Positions 1-7,119 of a stretch of 64,000 bases of DNA are shown here, piece after piece. The stretch spans positions 124,001 through 188,000 of the forward strand of contig NZ_QNUE01000006.1 of assembly GCF_003385595.1 (NCBI RefSeq), given 5' to 3'. Both the position numbers and the translations under genes were made by a program. Positions within the stretch are counted from its first letter, which is position 1, and the number at the start of each line of letters is the position of its first letter. Under the pieces are notes generated by a model that was not told the DNA's origin, ran no database searches, and saw only the letters and a list, made by a program, of their open reading frames with translations. The DNA comes from Chryseobacterium flavum. Lineage in GTDB: Bacteria; Bacteroidota; Bacteroidia; Flavobacteriales; Weeksellaceae.

Positions 1-119
1 AGTTTATGGGCATACTTTAATCCTGGAATAGCTAATTCCTCTGCCTTCATCATGCCGGGAGCTAAAGCCATTGCTAAAGTACCGCCGCCAATTGCTTTTA
101 AAAAACTTTTTCTATCCAT
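1..119 (-). CDS. Metallophosphatase, 5'-nucleotidase family (N-terminal part only)
   Basis: Only the first 39 or so codons lie in the window; the gene runs off the left edge. The product starts MDRKSFLKAIGGG, followed by a small hydrophobic stretch. That is a Tat-like export signal (DRKSFLK before a Gly/Ala-rich core) of the kind seen on secreted Bacteroidota phosphoesterases. The start codon overlaps the stop of the upstream gene by one base (TAATG), so the two are probably translationally coupled. The upstream gene encodes a 5'-nucleotidase C-terminal domain, so this should be the partner metallophosphatase domain. That identity comes from context and the signal peptide; no catalytic residues are visible here. 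Confidence 0.6.
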   Translation of the reverse strand, partial: MDRKSFLKAIGGGTLAMALAPGMMKAEELAIPGLKYAHK

Positions 120-877
120 TATTTCTTCCCGATAAAATTTAAACGAACATCTGAGCCTACTACAACTTCAGGAGATTTTTTAAAATAATCAATAAATAAA
201 TCTCTCATTTTAATTCCTGTAGCAATGGTTTCTCCTTTGGCAAAAAATTTCATATTGTCCCCACCCAGTGCAAGATAGTCTGAAGTGGCAATATAATAAT
301 CTTTAGCCGGATCTACTGTTTTTCCGTTGATTAAAGATTTGATTACCTGTCCGTTATTTGTTTCAATATATAAATGAGAAACAGGATTGTTGACCTGTGT
401 TTTTGCATAATATTCAAACAGATCCTGTAAATCTGCTCCTTTCATTTTTACAATCACCACTTCATTTTCAAAAGGCATAACTTCAAAAACATTTTTCAGC
501 ATGATATCACCTTTCGCGATTGTTGTACGGATCCCCCCGATATTGATTAATGCGGCATCCACATTCTTCTTAAGGTTTGTTTTTGCCCATTCGTTTCCAC
601 CTTCAAATGTATAATCTGCTAAAAGATTACCCAGATTGCTATTGTCTCCCTGCTTGGTAAGATCTACACTTGTGTGAGAGATTTTCTGGTTCATTTCTTT
701 GTCCAGTTTCAGCTTATAGGGCTCAATCACTTTTACAAACTCCTCATCATTTTTTAGTTCGTTATTAATAGAAATATTTTTCCGGGTCTGTACATTTGCA
801 ATTTGCAGCGGGGAAGCTGTTTTGCAGGCCGTAAGTGACACCAAAGCAATTCCTAGTAACAAGAATTTATTTTTCAT
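119..877 (-). CDS. Lipoprotein with 5'-nucleotidase C-terminal domain
   Basis: This 252-residue protein begins with a lipoprotein signal peptide (MKNKFLLLGIALVSLTAC, lipid Cys18). The body carries hallmarks of the UshA-type 5'-nucleotidase C-terminal, substrate-specificity domain: an N-x-GGIR motif in the middle, a phenylalanine-containing VFEVMPFENEVV stretch, and LGGDNM near the end. In classical enzymes this domain follows a metallophosphatase domain in one polypeptide. Here it is separate and sits directly upstream of the metallophosphatase gene with a one-base overlap, so the two products probably cooperate in releasing phosphate from nucleotides outside the inner membrane. A longer frame begins at a TTG inside the -7 element; the ATG at 877 is the credible start. 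Confidence 0.85.
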   Translation of the reverse strand: MKNKFLLLGIALVSLTACKTASPLQIANVQTRKNISINNELKNDEEFVKVIEPYKLKLDKEMNQKISHTSVDLTKQGDNSNLGNLLADYTFEGGNEWAKTNLKKNVDAALINIGGIRTTIAKGDIMLKNVFEVMPFENEVVIVKMKGADLQDLFEYYAKTQVNNPVSHLYIETNNGQVIKSLINGKTVDPAKDYYIATSDYLALGGDNMKFFAKGETIATGIKMRDLFIDYFKKSPEVVVGSDVRLNFIGKK

Positions 878-895
878 AATATCTTTTAGTATATG

Positions 896-903
896 CAAAT
901 ATA
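896..903 (-). promoter_or_regulatory. -7 element (TATATTTG) for the nucleotidase operon
   Basis: On the minus strand this reads TATATTTG, an exact match to the Bacteroidota TAnnTTTG -7 element, about 19 bases before the ATG at 877. No good -33 TTG is seen at the expected distance. Confidence 0.5.
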
Positions 904-957
904 ACCATATGAATAATAAAACATTATTATTTGTTACAAATTCTTATTGTAAATTAT

Positions 958-965
958 TAAATTTG
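958..965 (+). promoter_or_regulatory. -7 element (TAAATTTG) for dapA
   Basis: TAAATTTG matches TAnnTTTG and lies 19 bases before the dapA ATG, predicting a very short leader. The nearest TTG upstream (931-933) is 24 bases away, longer than usual, so the -33 element is weak. Confidence 0.5.
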
Positions 966-984
966 ACAAAAATAATTCGAACAG

Positions 985-1857
985 ATGAGCATTTTAAAAG
1001 GAGTAGGTGTTGCATTGGTAACACCCTTTAATGAAGATTTATCCGTTGACTTCGACAGTTTAACAAAACTTGTTGAATATAATATTGAAAACGGAACCAA
1101 TTACTTAGTAGTATTGGGAACTACAGCGGAAGCTGCTACACTTTCTGCTGAGGAAAAGAAACAGGTAATTGAGCATATCATTAAGGTAAATAATAAACGT
1201 CTTCCGTTAGTATTGGGGATAGGCGGTAACAATACTCTTGAAGTCAAGAAACAGATAGAAGAAGCTGATCTTTCTGCGTTTGAAGCTGTACTTTCTGTTT
1301 CGCCATATTATAACAAACCTAACCAGGAGGGACTTTATCAGCATTACAAGGCTTTAGCTTCAACCGGGAAAAATATTATTATTTATAATGTCCCTTCAAG
1401 GACAGGACAAAATATTGAAGCTGATACAACAATCCGTATTGCAAAAGAATTTCCGAATTTATTTATGATTAAGGAAGCAGCACCAAATATTCTTCAGTAT
1501 TTTGATATCTTAAGAAAAAAGCCTGAAGGCTTTTCACTGGTTTCCGGAGATGATGAATTTACACTTCCTGTAACCCTTGCTGGAGGAAATGGAGTTATTT
1601 CTGTAATAGGACAGGGGTATCCGAAAGAGTTTTCTACCATGGTGCAGCTTGCTTTTGAAGGTAAAGTAAAAGAAGCTTATGAAATTCATAATAAACTTGT
1701 AGAAATTACCCGTTTGATTTTTGCTGAAGGAAACCCTTGCGGAATTAAAGTGGTATTGGCTGAAAAAGGGATTATCAAGAATTATCTGAGACTTCCCTTA
1801 GTTCAGGCTTCAGAAGGTCTTTACTCTAAGATTAAAGCTGAAATGAATAACATTTAA
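985..1857 (+). CDS. dapA: 4-hydroxy-tetrahydrodipicolinate synthase
   Basis: The 290-residue product has the normal DapA length and (beta/alpha)8 features. A GTTAEAATL motif occupies the place of the classical GTTGE(S/A)xTL loop. IIYNVPSRTGQ carries the active-site tyrosine, and FMIKEA carries the Schiff-base lysine. It condenses pyruvate with aspartate semialdehyde in the cytoplasm, the first committed step to lysine and meso-diaminopimelate for peptidoglycan. The gene is monocistronic: it has its own -7 element upstream and a strong hairpin terminator about 30 bases after the stop, and it is divergent from the nucleotidase operon. Confidence 0.95.
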   Translation: MSILKGVGVALVTPFNEDLSVDFDSLTKLVEYNIENGTNYLVVLGTTAEAATLSAEEKKQVIEHIIKVNNKRLPLVLGIGGNNTLEVKKQIEEADLSAFEAVLSVSPYYNKPNQEGLYQHYKALASTGKNIIIYNVPSRTGQNIEADTTIRIAKEFPNLFMIKEAAPNILQYFDILRKKPEGFSLVSGDDEFTLPVTLAGGNGVISVIGQGYPKEFSTMVQLAFEGKVKEAYEIHNKLVEITRLIFAEGNPCGIKVVLAEKGIIKNYLRLPLVQASEGLYSKIKAEMNNI

Positions 1858-1890
1858 GCTATTCAGGATAAATATAATCAAAACATAAAG

Positions 1891-1919
1891 GTGAAAAGTT
1901 GCGGCTTTTCACTTTTTTT
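1891..1919 (+). terminator. Rho-independent terminator of dapA
   Basis: A perfect 8-bp stem GTGAAAAG/CTTTTCAC with loop TTGCGG is followed directly by seven Ts. Confidence 0.88.
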
Positions 1920-1939
1920 AATTACAATTCAATTAAGTT

Positions 1940-2443
1940 ATGATATTAAAAGAAGCTACAGAAAAAGATATTCCCCTTATTCAGGAGCTTGCGGGAAGGT
2001 CCTGGAAAAGTGCATATGCAGACATACTTTCAGAAGAGCAAATGAAATATATGCTTTCAGAAATGTATTCCCAATCTGAAATTGAGAGCCAACTGAGAAA
2101 TCACAATTATCATTATTTTTTGATTCAGGATGAAGATAGCGGTTCTTTTGAGGGCTTTATTGGTTACGAGCATCATTACAGCGATAAAACCACCAAACTG
2201 CACCGGATTTACCTGGTTCCTGAAAGCAAGGGAAAAGGATTTGGAAAAAAAGCGCTGCAATTTCTCAATGAAAAAGTAAAAGAGAATGAAGATAGCAGAA
2301 TTATTCTGAATGTTAATAAACATAACACAGCCAGACAATTCTATGAATCCCAGGGTTACAGCGTTTATGATGAAGGCGTATTTGATATAGGCAATGGTTT
2401 TGTAATGGATGACTATTTGATGGAGTTTCTAATTCACAAGTAA
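1940..2443 (+). CDS. GNAT-family N-acetyltransferase
   Basis: The 167-residue protein has the GNAT layout. An N-terminal strand-helix (ILKEATEKDIPLI) is followed by motif A, whose acetyl-CoA pyrophosphate loop reads SKGKGFGKKAL (the Q/R-x-x-G-x-G/A pattern) after the strand HRIYLVPE. The C-terminal motif B contains N(K)HNTARQFYESQGY. It should transfer an acetyl group from acetyl-CoA to an amine. The substrate cannot be told from sequence, and the neighbours (dapA, an AraC regulator) give no clear hint. It stands alone between the dapA terminator and its own downstream hairpins. Confidence 0.85.
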   Translation: MILKEATEKDIPLIQELAGRSWKSAYADILSEEQMKYMLSEMYSQSEIESQLRNHNYHYFLIQDEDSGSFEGFIGYEHHYSDKTTKLHRIYLVPESKGKGFGKKALQFLNEKVKENEDSRIILNVNKHNTARQFYESQGYSVYDEGVFDIGNGFVMDDYLMEFLIHK

Positions 2444-2561
2444 TTGACTTAAAATTTTGTAACTTTATCTTGTAATTCTATAACAAGTGATTTCTTTTTT
2501 TGAGTCATCTTTGTTACAGAACCAAATCACTTATAATAATACATTCATATGCTTGGTTTTG

Positions 2562-2578
2562 AGCTGATCCAGCTTTTT
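2562..2578 (+). terminator. Possible short hairpin terminator
   Basis: A 5-bp stem AGCTG/CAGCT with loop ATC is followed by five Ts. It is weaker than the hairpin 40 bases downstream. It could end a short transcript from the 2444-2560 interval or act as a first-stage terminator for the acetyltransferase gene. Confidence 0.35.
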
Positions 2579-2612
2579 ATCAGTATATTTTTTTCATCCT
2601 TAGTGTTTAAAT

Positions 2613-2644
2613 TCCTGTATTCAACAATACAGGAGTTTTTTTTA
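2613..2644 (+). terminator. Rho-independent terminator after the GNAT gene
   Basis: A perfect 9-bp stem TCCTGTATT/AATACAGGA with loop CAAC is followed by G and nine Ts. It lies 170 bases after the acetyltransferase stop. Confidence 0.8.
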
Positions 2645-2733
2645 TAATATTATGTTAAAAAAATACTTTCTATTTCACATTTACTTGAAATAAATTATTA
2701 TATTTACTAAAAATTTGACTTATTTCTACTAGG

Positions 2734-3315
2734 ATGAAAATGTATGTAAAATTTGATTTCAATGCCCTCTGCAAGAAGGTGTTGGACGAAAAGCTTAAAG
2801 AGCACGGACTGAAGTACAGGCTTCTGAACTTTGGAGAAGTGGAGTTTTATGAGCCTTTCACTCAGGAACAGCACAATCTTTTTAAGAAAAATCTGGGTGA
2901 TTATGGTATTGAAATTATAGAAAGCCAGAAAACGGCTTTGGTTCAGAAAATAAAAGATACTATTGTAGAACTTGTTTTTTCAGATGAGATAATCCCGGTA
3001 AAAGCTTCTATTTATATTGCAGAGAAACTGAATCACAGTTATGGATATCTTTCTAACCTGTTCTCTGAAGTTGCTTATACCTCTATCGAAAATTTTATAA
3101 TTCTGCAAAAAATTGAGCATGCAAAAGCATTAATTATACGGAATAAACAAAGTCTCACAGAGATTGCACATAAGCTAAATTATTCCAGTGTGGCCCATTT
3201 GAGCACCCAATTTAAAAATACTACGGGAATTACCCCATCCCAGTTTCAAAAAATAGTCGGAAAACGAAGAAGAGCTCAAAGTACGGCTACAAATCATAAA
3301 ATGCAGTATGAATAA
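2734..3315 (+). CDS. AraC-family transcriptional regulator with small N-terminal sensor-like domain
   Basis: This 193-residue protein has a C-terminal AraC/XylS DNA-binding domain (about residues 85-175). It holds two helix-turn-helix units; the second reads SLTEIAHKLNYSSVAHLSTQFKNTTGITPSQF, the AraC family signature. The first 65 residues form a compact alternating alpha/beta segment of the size of an HMA or ferredoxin-like domain, a layout common in Bacteroidota regulators. It lacks the CxxC of copper chaperones, so metal binding is not supported. The tail is basic (KRRRAQS). It overlaps the next gene by eight bases, implying co-expression with the receiver-like protein. Confidence 0.85.
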   Translation: MKMYVKFDFNALCKKVLDEKLKEHGLKYRLLNFGEVEFYEPFTQEQHNLFKKNLGDYGIEIIESQKTALVQKIKDTIVELVFSDEIIPVKASIYIAEKLNHSYGYLSNLFSEVAYTSIENFIILQKIEHAKALIIRNKQSLTEIAHKLNYSSVAHLSTQFKNTTGITPSQFQKIVGKRRRAQSTATNHKMQYE

Positions 3316-3754
3316 AGAATTTCTGAACGTAATAGTAGCAGATAATGATGAGAATACATTAATTTTTTTTAAGAATATATTTAAAGAGCTAAAAACTTCA
3401 ATAAAAGTTCAGTGCTTTAATAATACAAAAGAGGTTATGACGTATTTGAACAATGACGAAACATTTATCCCTGAAATTGTATTTTTGAAATATAACATCT
3501 CCGGCAAAAGCAGTATAAGTTGTATTGAAGAAATCAGAACAGATATAAAATTCAATAATATGGTTACTGTTATATACTCTGAAAGCATTCCGGAAAATGA
3601 AATAGAAGAAGTTTTTGTAAAAGGCGGTAATATTTGCATGAAAAAACCCGAAACTTTTGAAGGGCTCAAAAAAGTGCTTACAGAAGTGATTACAGTAAAT
3701 TGGCAATATCATACTTCCGGTTTAAACAAAGAAAATTTTATCCTTAAAATATGA
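3308..3754 (+). CDS. Receiver-like protein without phosphoacceptor Asp
   Basis: The 148-residue product has the response-regulator receiver fold pattern. A first strand ends in an acidic pair (VIVADND, Asp12 and Asp14), and the Thr/Ser strand reads VTVIYSES. The conserved Lys-Pro pair (KKP) precedes the last helix. The residue where the phosphorylated Asp is expected (strand PEIVFL-x) is Lys61 (codon AAA). It should therefore not be phosphorylated in the usual way and is best called a pseudo-receiver. There is no output domain. The 8-base overlap with the AraC-type gene suggests it works with that regulator, possibly as a protein partner; this is inference. Confidence 0.75.
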   Translation: MNKEFLNVIVADNDENTLIFFKNIFKELKTSIKVQCFNNTKEVMTYLNNDETFIPEIVFLKYNISGKSSISCIEEIRTDIKFNNMVTVIYSESIPENEIEEVFVKGGNICMKKPETFEGLKKVLTEVITVNWQYHTSGLNKENFILKI

Positions 3755-4318
3755 TGTATAATATTTTTCATCCCATCTCTTTTTAAGAGGAGGAGATCTT
3801 TTATTATATTGTATTCACATATAAGTGAAAATTTTATAACTAATGATTGAAATAATATAAAAATATTCTCAATTAATATGCTGACTTTTGTAAGTATAAA
3901 ATCAGTGACACAAATTTGATATAAATAGAAAGATACAAATGAATGAAAAGTAGTTGTTTCTGTAAACAAGTATCATATAAATCACGATGTTAACAAAATG
4001 AATTATATTAATTTCCAATTAGAAAGCATAGAAGATCTTTAAACAAAACGGTACAATCATGAAAACTCGAAAGTAGTTGGAGGCATTTTTATTCGTTTCA
4101 TTCCCTCGTCTCCAATCTAAATCAGTTAGTTTTTATAATAAGCAAGTTGGAAAAATAATTCATTTTGTTTTTATAATTTATTTTAATAGTTGCGGTTTTA
4201 ACCATTCAGATAAGATATAAATATTTCACACCACATTACAAAATATTAAGCCTAAACTATTAAAATAAATTTTTAAAGTGGAAAGTAATTTCTTCTAAAT
4301 AACAGTTTTATAAGGAGA
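3755..4318. other. AT-rich gap without a recognisable gene
   Basis: No convincing reading frame, tRNA or consensus promoter is visible. A weak 6-bp inverted repeat (TTGGAG at 4077-4082, CTCCAA at 4110-4115) lies in the middle. The region ends in a strong plus-strand hairpin terminator, so an untranslated RNA is possible but unproven. Confidence 0.4.
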
Positions 4319-4346
4319 CCGCAGAAAAATTTTCTGCGGTTTTTTT
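4319..4346 (+). terminator. Strong plus-strand terminator at the recG 3' end
   Basis: A perfect 9-bp stem CCGCAGAAA/TTTCTGCGG with a 3-base loop is followed by seven Ts on the plus strand. The T-run overlaps the recG stop codon. Read on the minus strand the hairpin has no good U-run, so it mainly serves rightward transcription, although the nearest plus-strand gene ends 565 bases upstream. Confidence 0.8.
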
Positions 4347-6429
4347 ATGAAATTTTACTCCATTTATTTTTTCCTTTATAATATCTGAGATAGTAATTTT
4401 TAATAATGAGATTGTCTGGTCTTGTTAACATGGGATCGGCTTCCAGAATCTTTTCTACTGTATTTTTGGTCGTTTTAATAATAGCAGAATCATTAATCAG
4501 GTCTAACCTTTTAAAATCTACAACACCACTTTGCTGGGTACCCAGAATATCTCCGGGGCCGCGAAGCTGCATATCAACCTCAGAGATTTTAAAACCATCA
4601 TTAGTCTCTGTCATTGTCCGTACCCGTGTTCTGCTTTCTTTGGATAACTTGTCAGAAGTCATAAGAATACAGTAGCTTTGTTCTGCTCCCCTTCCTACTC
4701 GCCCTCTTAGCTGATGAAGTTGTGAAAGTCCAAATCTTTCGGCACTTTCAATAACCATTACCGATGCATTGGGAACATTTACCCCGACTTCAATTACTGT
4801 TGTTGCAACCATGATTTCTGCTTTTCCGGAAGCAAAATAATTCATCGCGGTATCCTTTTCATCTGGCTTCATTTTTCCATGCAGCATAGTGACATTATAT
4901 TCTGAAAAAAAGTCCATGACATGTTCGAGTCCTTCCATCAGATTCTTATAATCCAAGGTTTCAGACTCTTCTATGAGAGGATATACAAAATAAACCTGTC
5001 TGCCTTTCTTGATTTCATCTTTGCAGAAATTATAGACATACAACCGGTCTTTTTCCCGTCTGTGGGCAGTGATAATAGGCTTTCTTCCGACCGGCATTTC
5101 ATCAATCACTGAGACGTCAAGATCAGAATAAAAACTCATAGCCAGTGTCCTTGGAATAGGAGTTGCTGTCATGACGAGAATATGGGGAGGTATTTTATTT
5201 TTTGCCCAAAGCTTGGCCCTTTGTGCTACACCAAATCTATGCTGTTCATCAATAATAGCAAGCCCAAGGCTCTTAAATTTAACCTTATCTTCCAAAACAG
5301 CATGGGTACCCACCAAAATTGAGAGCATTCCATTTTCAAGTTCTTCATGAATGATTTTTCTTTCGGATGCTTTTGTGGAGCCTGTTAAAAGCCTGACATT
5401 AATGTCTGTTTCCCGTAACAACTCTTTGATTCCATTGTAATGCTGTTGTGCAAGGATTTCAGTTGGAGCCATCATACAACTCTGAAAACCATTATCCATT
5501 GCTATAAGCATCGTCAGTAATCCCACCATTGTTTTTCCGGAGCCTACATCTCCCTGTAAAAGCCTGTTCATCTGGATGGGTTTCTTCATATCCATGCGGA
5601 TCTCCCTTAACACCTTTTTCTGAGCATTGGTAAGATCAAAAGGCAGATGATTTTCATAAAAGTTATTGAAATGATCACCTATAATAGGAAAGGGGTTTCC
5701 ATATGACTGGGTTTTATGGTGTAGCTTTTTCAAACCATATCCTAATTGGAAAAAAAAAGATTCTTCAAACTTTAACCTGTAATCAGCTTTTTCAAAGTAC
5801 TCCATATCTTTTGGGAAATGCACGTTGAGAAAAGCGTGTTGCCTGGAAATAAACCCAAAGGTTTTCATCAGATATTCAGGGAAATTTTCCTCAATAAGAT
5901 TAGGAATTTCCTTACATACATTTCTTAATATATTTTGGAAAAATTTTTGTCCCAGACCTCTTTTAGTAAGTTTTTCGGAACTAGGATAAATTGGTTTCAG
6001 GCGGGTATCACTTTCTTTGTTTTCTTCAGCTTCTATTTCGGGATGTGGCATAGAAAACTGACGGTTGAATACATTGATTTTTCCAAAGATATATACTTCA
6101 CGATTAACAGGAATCTGTTCTTTCAGCCATTTAGAATATTGAAACCAAACCAGATCCATACTTCCGGTATGATCATTAAATTTGGCTGAGAGTCTTTTCG
6201 TTTTGCCGGTCTGAATTTCCTGCACCTGTGTGATTTTTCCTTTAAGCTGTATATCCAGATTACTTTCCTGCAACTGGGAGACCGTATATACTTTACTTTT
6301 GTCCAGATAACGGATCGGGTAGAAGTTCAGAAGATCTTCTACAGTAGAGAGCCCCAAAACATTTTTAATGAGTTTGGCTCTTTCCGGACCTATTCCTTTC
6401 ACGTATTCTATGGGAGTATCTAAAGTCAT
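4345..6429 (-). CDS. recG: ATP-dependent DNA helicase RecG
   Basis: At 694 residues this is full RecG length. The N-terminal part contains the wedge/OB domain (KGKITQVQEIQTGKTKR region). It is followed by superfamily 2 helicase motifs: Walker A GDVGSGKT, the DEQH box (AIIDEQHRFG), motif III TATPIPRTLA, and the C-terminal QLHQLRGRVGRG motif VI. RecG remodels stalled replication forks and branch-migrates Holliday junctions. It is a single gene; its 5' region reads towards the terminator of the thioredoxin gene. The last codons overlap the T-run of an opposing terminator. Confidence 0.97.
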   Translation of the reverse strand: MTLDTPIEYVKGIGPERAKLIKNVLGLSTVEDLLNFYPIRYLDKSKVYTVSQLQESNLDIQLKGKITQVQEIQTGKTKRLSAKFNDHTGSMDLVWFQYSKWLKEQIPVNREVYIFGKINVFNRQFSMPHPEIEAEENKESDTRLKPIYPSSEKLTKRGLGQKFFQNILRNVCKEIPNLIEENFPEYLMKTFGFISRQHAFLNVHFPKDMEYFEKADYRLKFEESFFFQLGYGLKKLHHKTQSYGNPFPIIGDHFNNFYENHLPFDLTNAQKKVLREIRMDMKKPIQMNRLLQGDVGSGKTMVGLLTMLIAMDNGFQSCMMAPTEILAQQHYNGIKELLRETDINVRLLTGSTKASERKIIHEELENGMLSILVGTHAVLEDKVKFKSLGLAIIDEQHRFGVAQRAKLWAKNKIPPHILVMTATPIPRTLAMSFYSDLDVSVIDEMPVGRKPIITAHRREKDRLYVYNFCKDEIKKGRQVYFVYPLIEESETLDYKNLMEGLEHVMDFFSEYNVTMLHGKMKPDEKDTAMNYFASGKAEIMVATTVIEVGVNVPNASVMVIESAERFGLSQLHQLRGRVGRGAEQSYCILMTSDKLSKESRTRVRTMTETNDGFKISEVDMQLRGPGDILGTQQSGVVDFKRLDLINDSAIIKTTKNTVEKILEADPMLTRPDNLIIKNYYLRYYKGKNKWSKIS

Positions 6430-6483
6430 TTCAAAAATGACCCCTAATTTCGGTAAAATAGATGAATTTTGAAATTTTTAGTA

Positions 6484-6491
6484 CAAAAATA
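6484..6491 (-). promoter_or_regulatory. -7 element (TATTTTTG) for recG
   Basis: The minus strand reads TATTTTTG, matching TAnnTTTG, and predicts a leader of about 48 bases before the recG ATG. A -33 TTG is not evident because the upstream bases belong to the thioredoxin terminator. Confidence 0.4.
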
Positions 6492-6505
6492 TTGAAGAGG
6501 AAATA

Positions 6506-6536
6506 TAAAAAAGACTTTCAGATTCTGAAAGTCTTT
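6506..6536 (-). terminator. Terminator of the thioredoxin gene
   Basis: A perfect 12-bp stem AAAGACTTTCAG/CTGAAAGTCTTT with loop ATT lies just beyond the stop of the thioredoxin gene. It is followed on the minus strand by a T-rich run. Confidence 0.85.
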
Positions 6537-6544
6537 GATTTATG

Positions 6545-7078
6545 CTAATCTTTGATTTTAGATTTAAATTTTTTCTGGTAATCTTCCCATTGCTCTCTGG
6601 TTTTGATCTTTTTAAAGAGATCCTTTGATATTAATTCCAGATAAGGTTCCAGCTCTCTGGCAGACAATTCTCCCTGTAAGATTGTAATCGGATCACCATG
6701 ATCATCCAGAAAAACCGTACTAGGCACTGCCCCTACATTCATATACTGAGTGAATTCGTGAAGGGAGTTTCTTCCTTTTTTATGCTCTGTATTAGGGTTT
6801 GAAAACTTTCTTCCAAAGATCTCGATGCTGTTTTTTTCTTCTGCATTAAACTTTACGGGGTAGTAGCTTTCATTTAAGATCTGGGCAATTACAGGATGCC
6901 CATAGGTTTTTTTATCCATAATCTTGCATGGTCCGCACCAGTCTGCATAAAAGTCAATAAGGATTTTTCTAGGATGTTCTTTCTGGGCTTTTAAAGCTTC
7001 TTCAATGGTCATCCACTTTATCTGTGCAAAACTTAAACTGAATAATAATAAAAGTATTATGCTTAAACTTTTCTTCAT
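6545..7078 (-). CDS. Secreted thioredoxin-family protein (WCGPC)
   Basis: The 177-residue precursor starts with a cleavable signal peptide (MKKSLSIILLLLFSLSFAQ) and carries the thioredoxin active site DFYADWCGPC (Cys48 and Cys51). The cis-proline segment is GAVPSTVFLDDHG. It is likely a periplasmic thiol-disulfide reductase or a folding/stress protein of the thioredoxin_7-like group; the natural partner is unknown. It lies 41 bases downstream of a POT peptide transporter on the same strand without an obvious terminator between them, so it may be read from the transporter promoter. A strong hairpin follows its stop. Confidence 0.88.
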   Translation of the reverse strand: MKKSLSIILLLLFSLSFAQIKWMTIEEALKAQKEHPRKILIDFYADWCGPCKIMDKKTYGHPVIAQILNESYYPVKFNAEEKNSIEIFGRKFSNPNTEHKKGRNSLHEFTQYMNVGAVPSTVFLDDHGDPITILQGELSARELEPYLELISKDLFKKIKTREQWEDYQKKFKSKIKD

Positions 7079-7119
7079 AATGTGATATTTGTGTAAAAAT
7101 AAGCATAATAACTTATTTT

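Noticed and set aside
822..1031. Plus-strand frame overlapping the dapA start
   Set aside because: It runs through the divergent promoter region and into dapA in another frame, and its product has no coherent features.
4077..4115. TTGGAG/CTCCAA inverted repeat as a riboswitch or RNA gene core
   Set aside because: Six base pairs around a 27-base loop in AT-rich DNA is not significant, and no known RNA motif fits.
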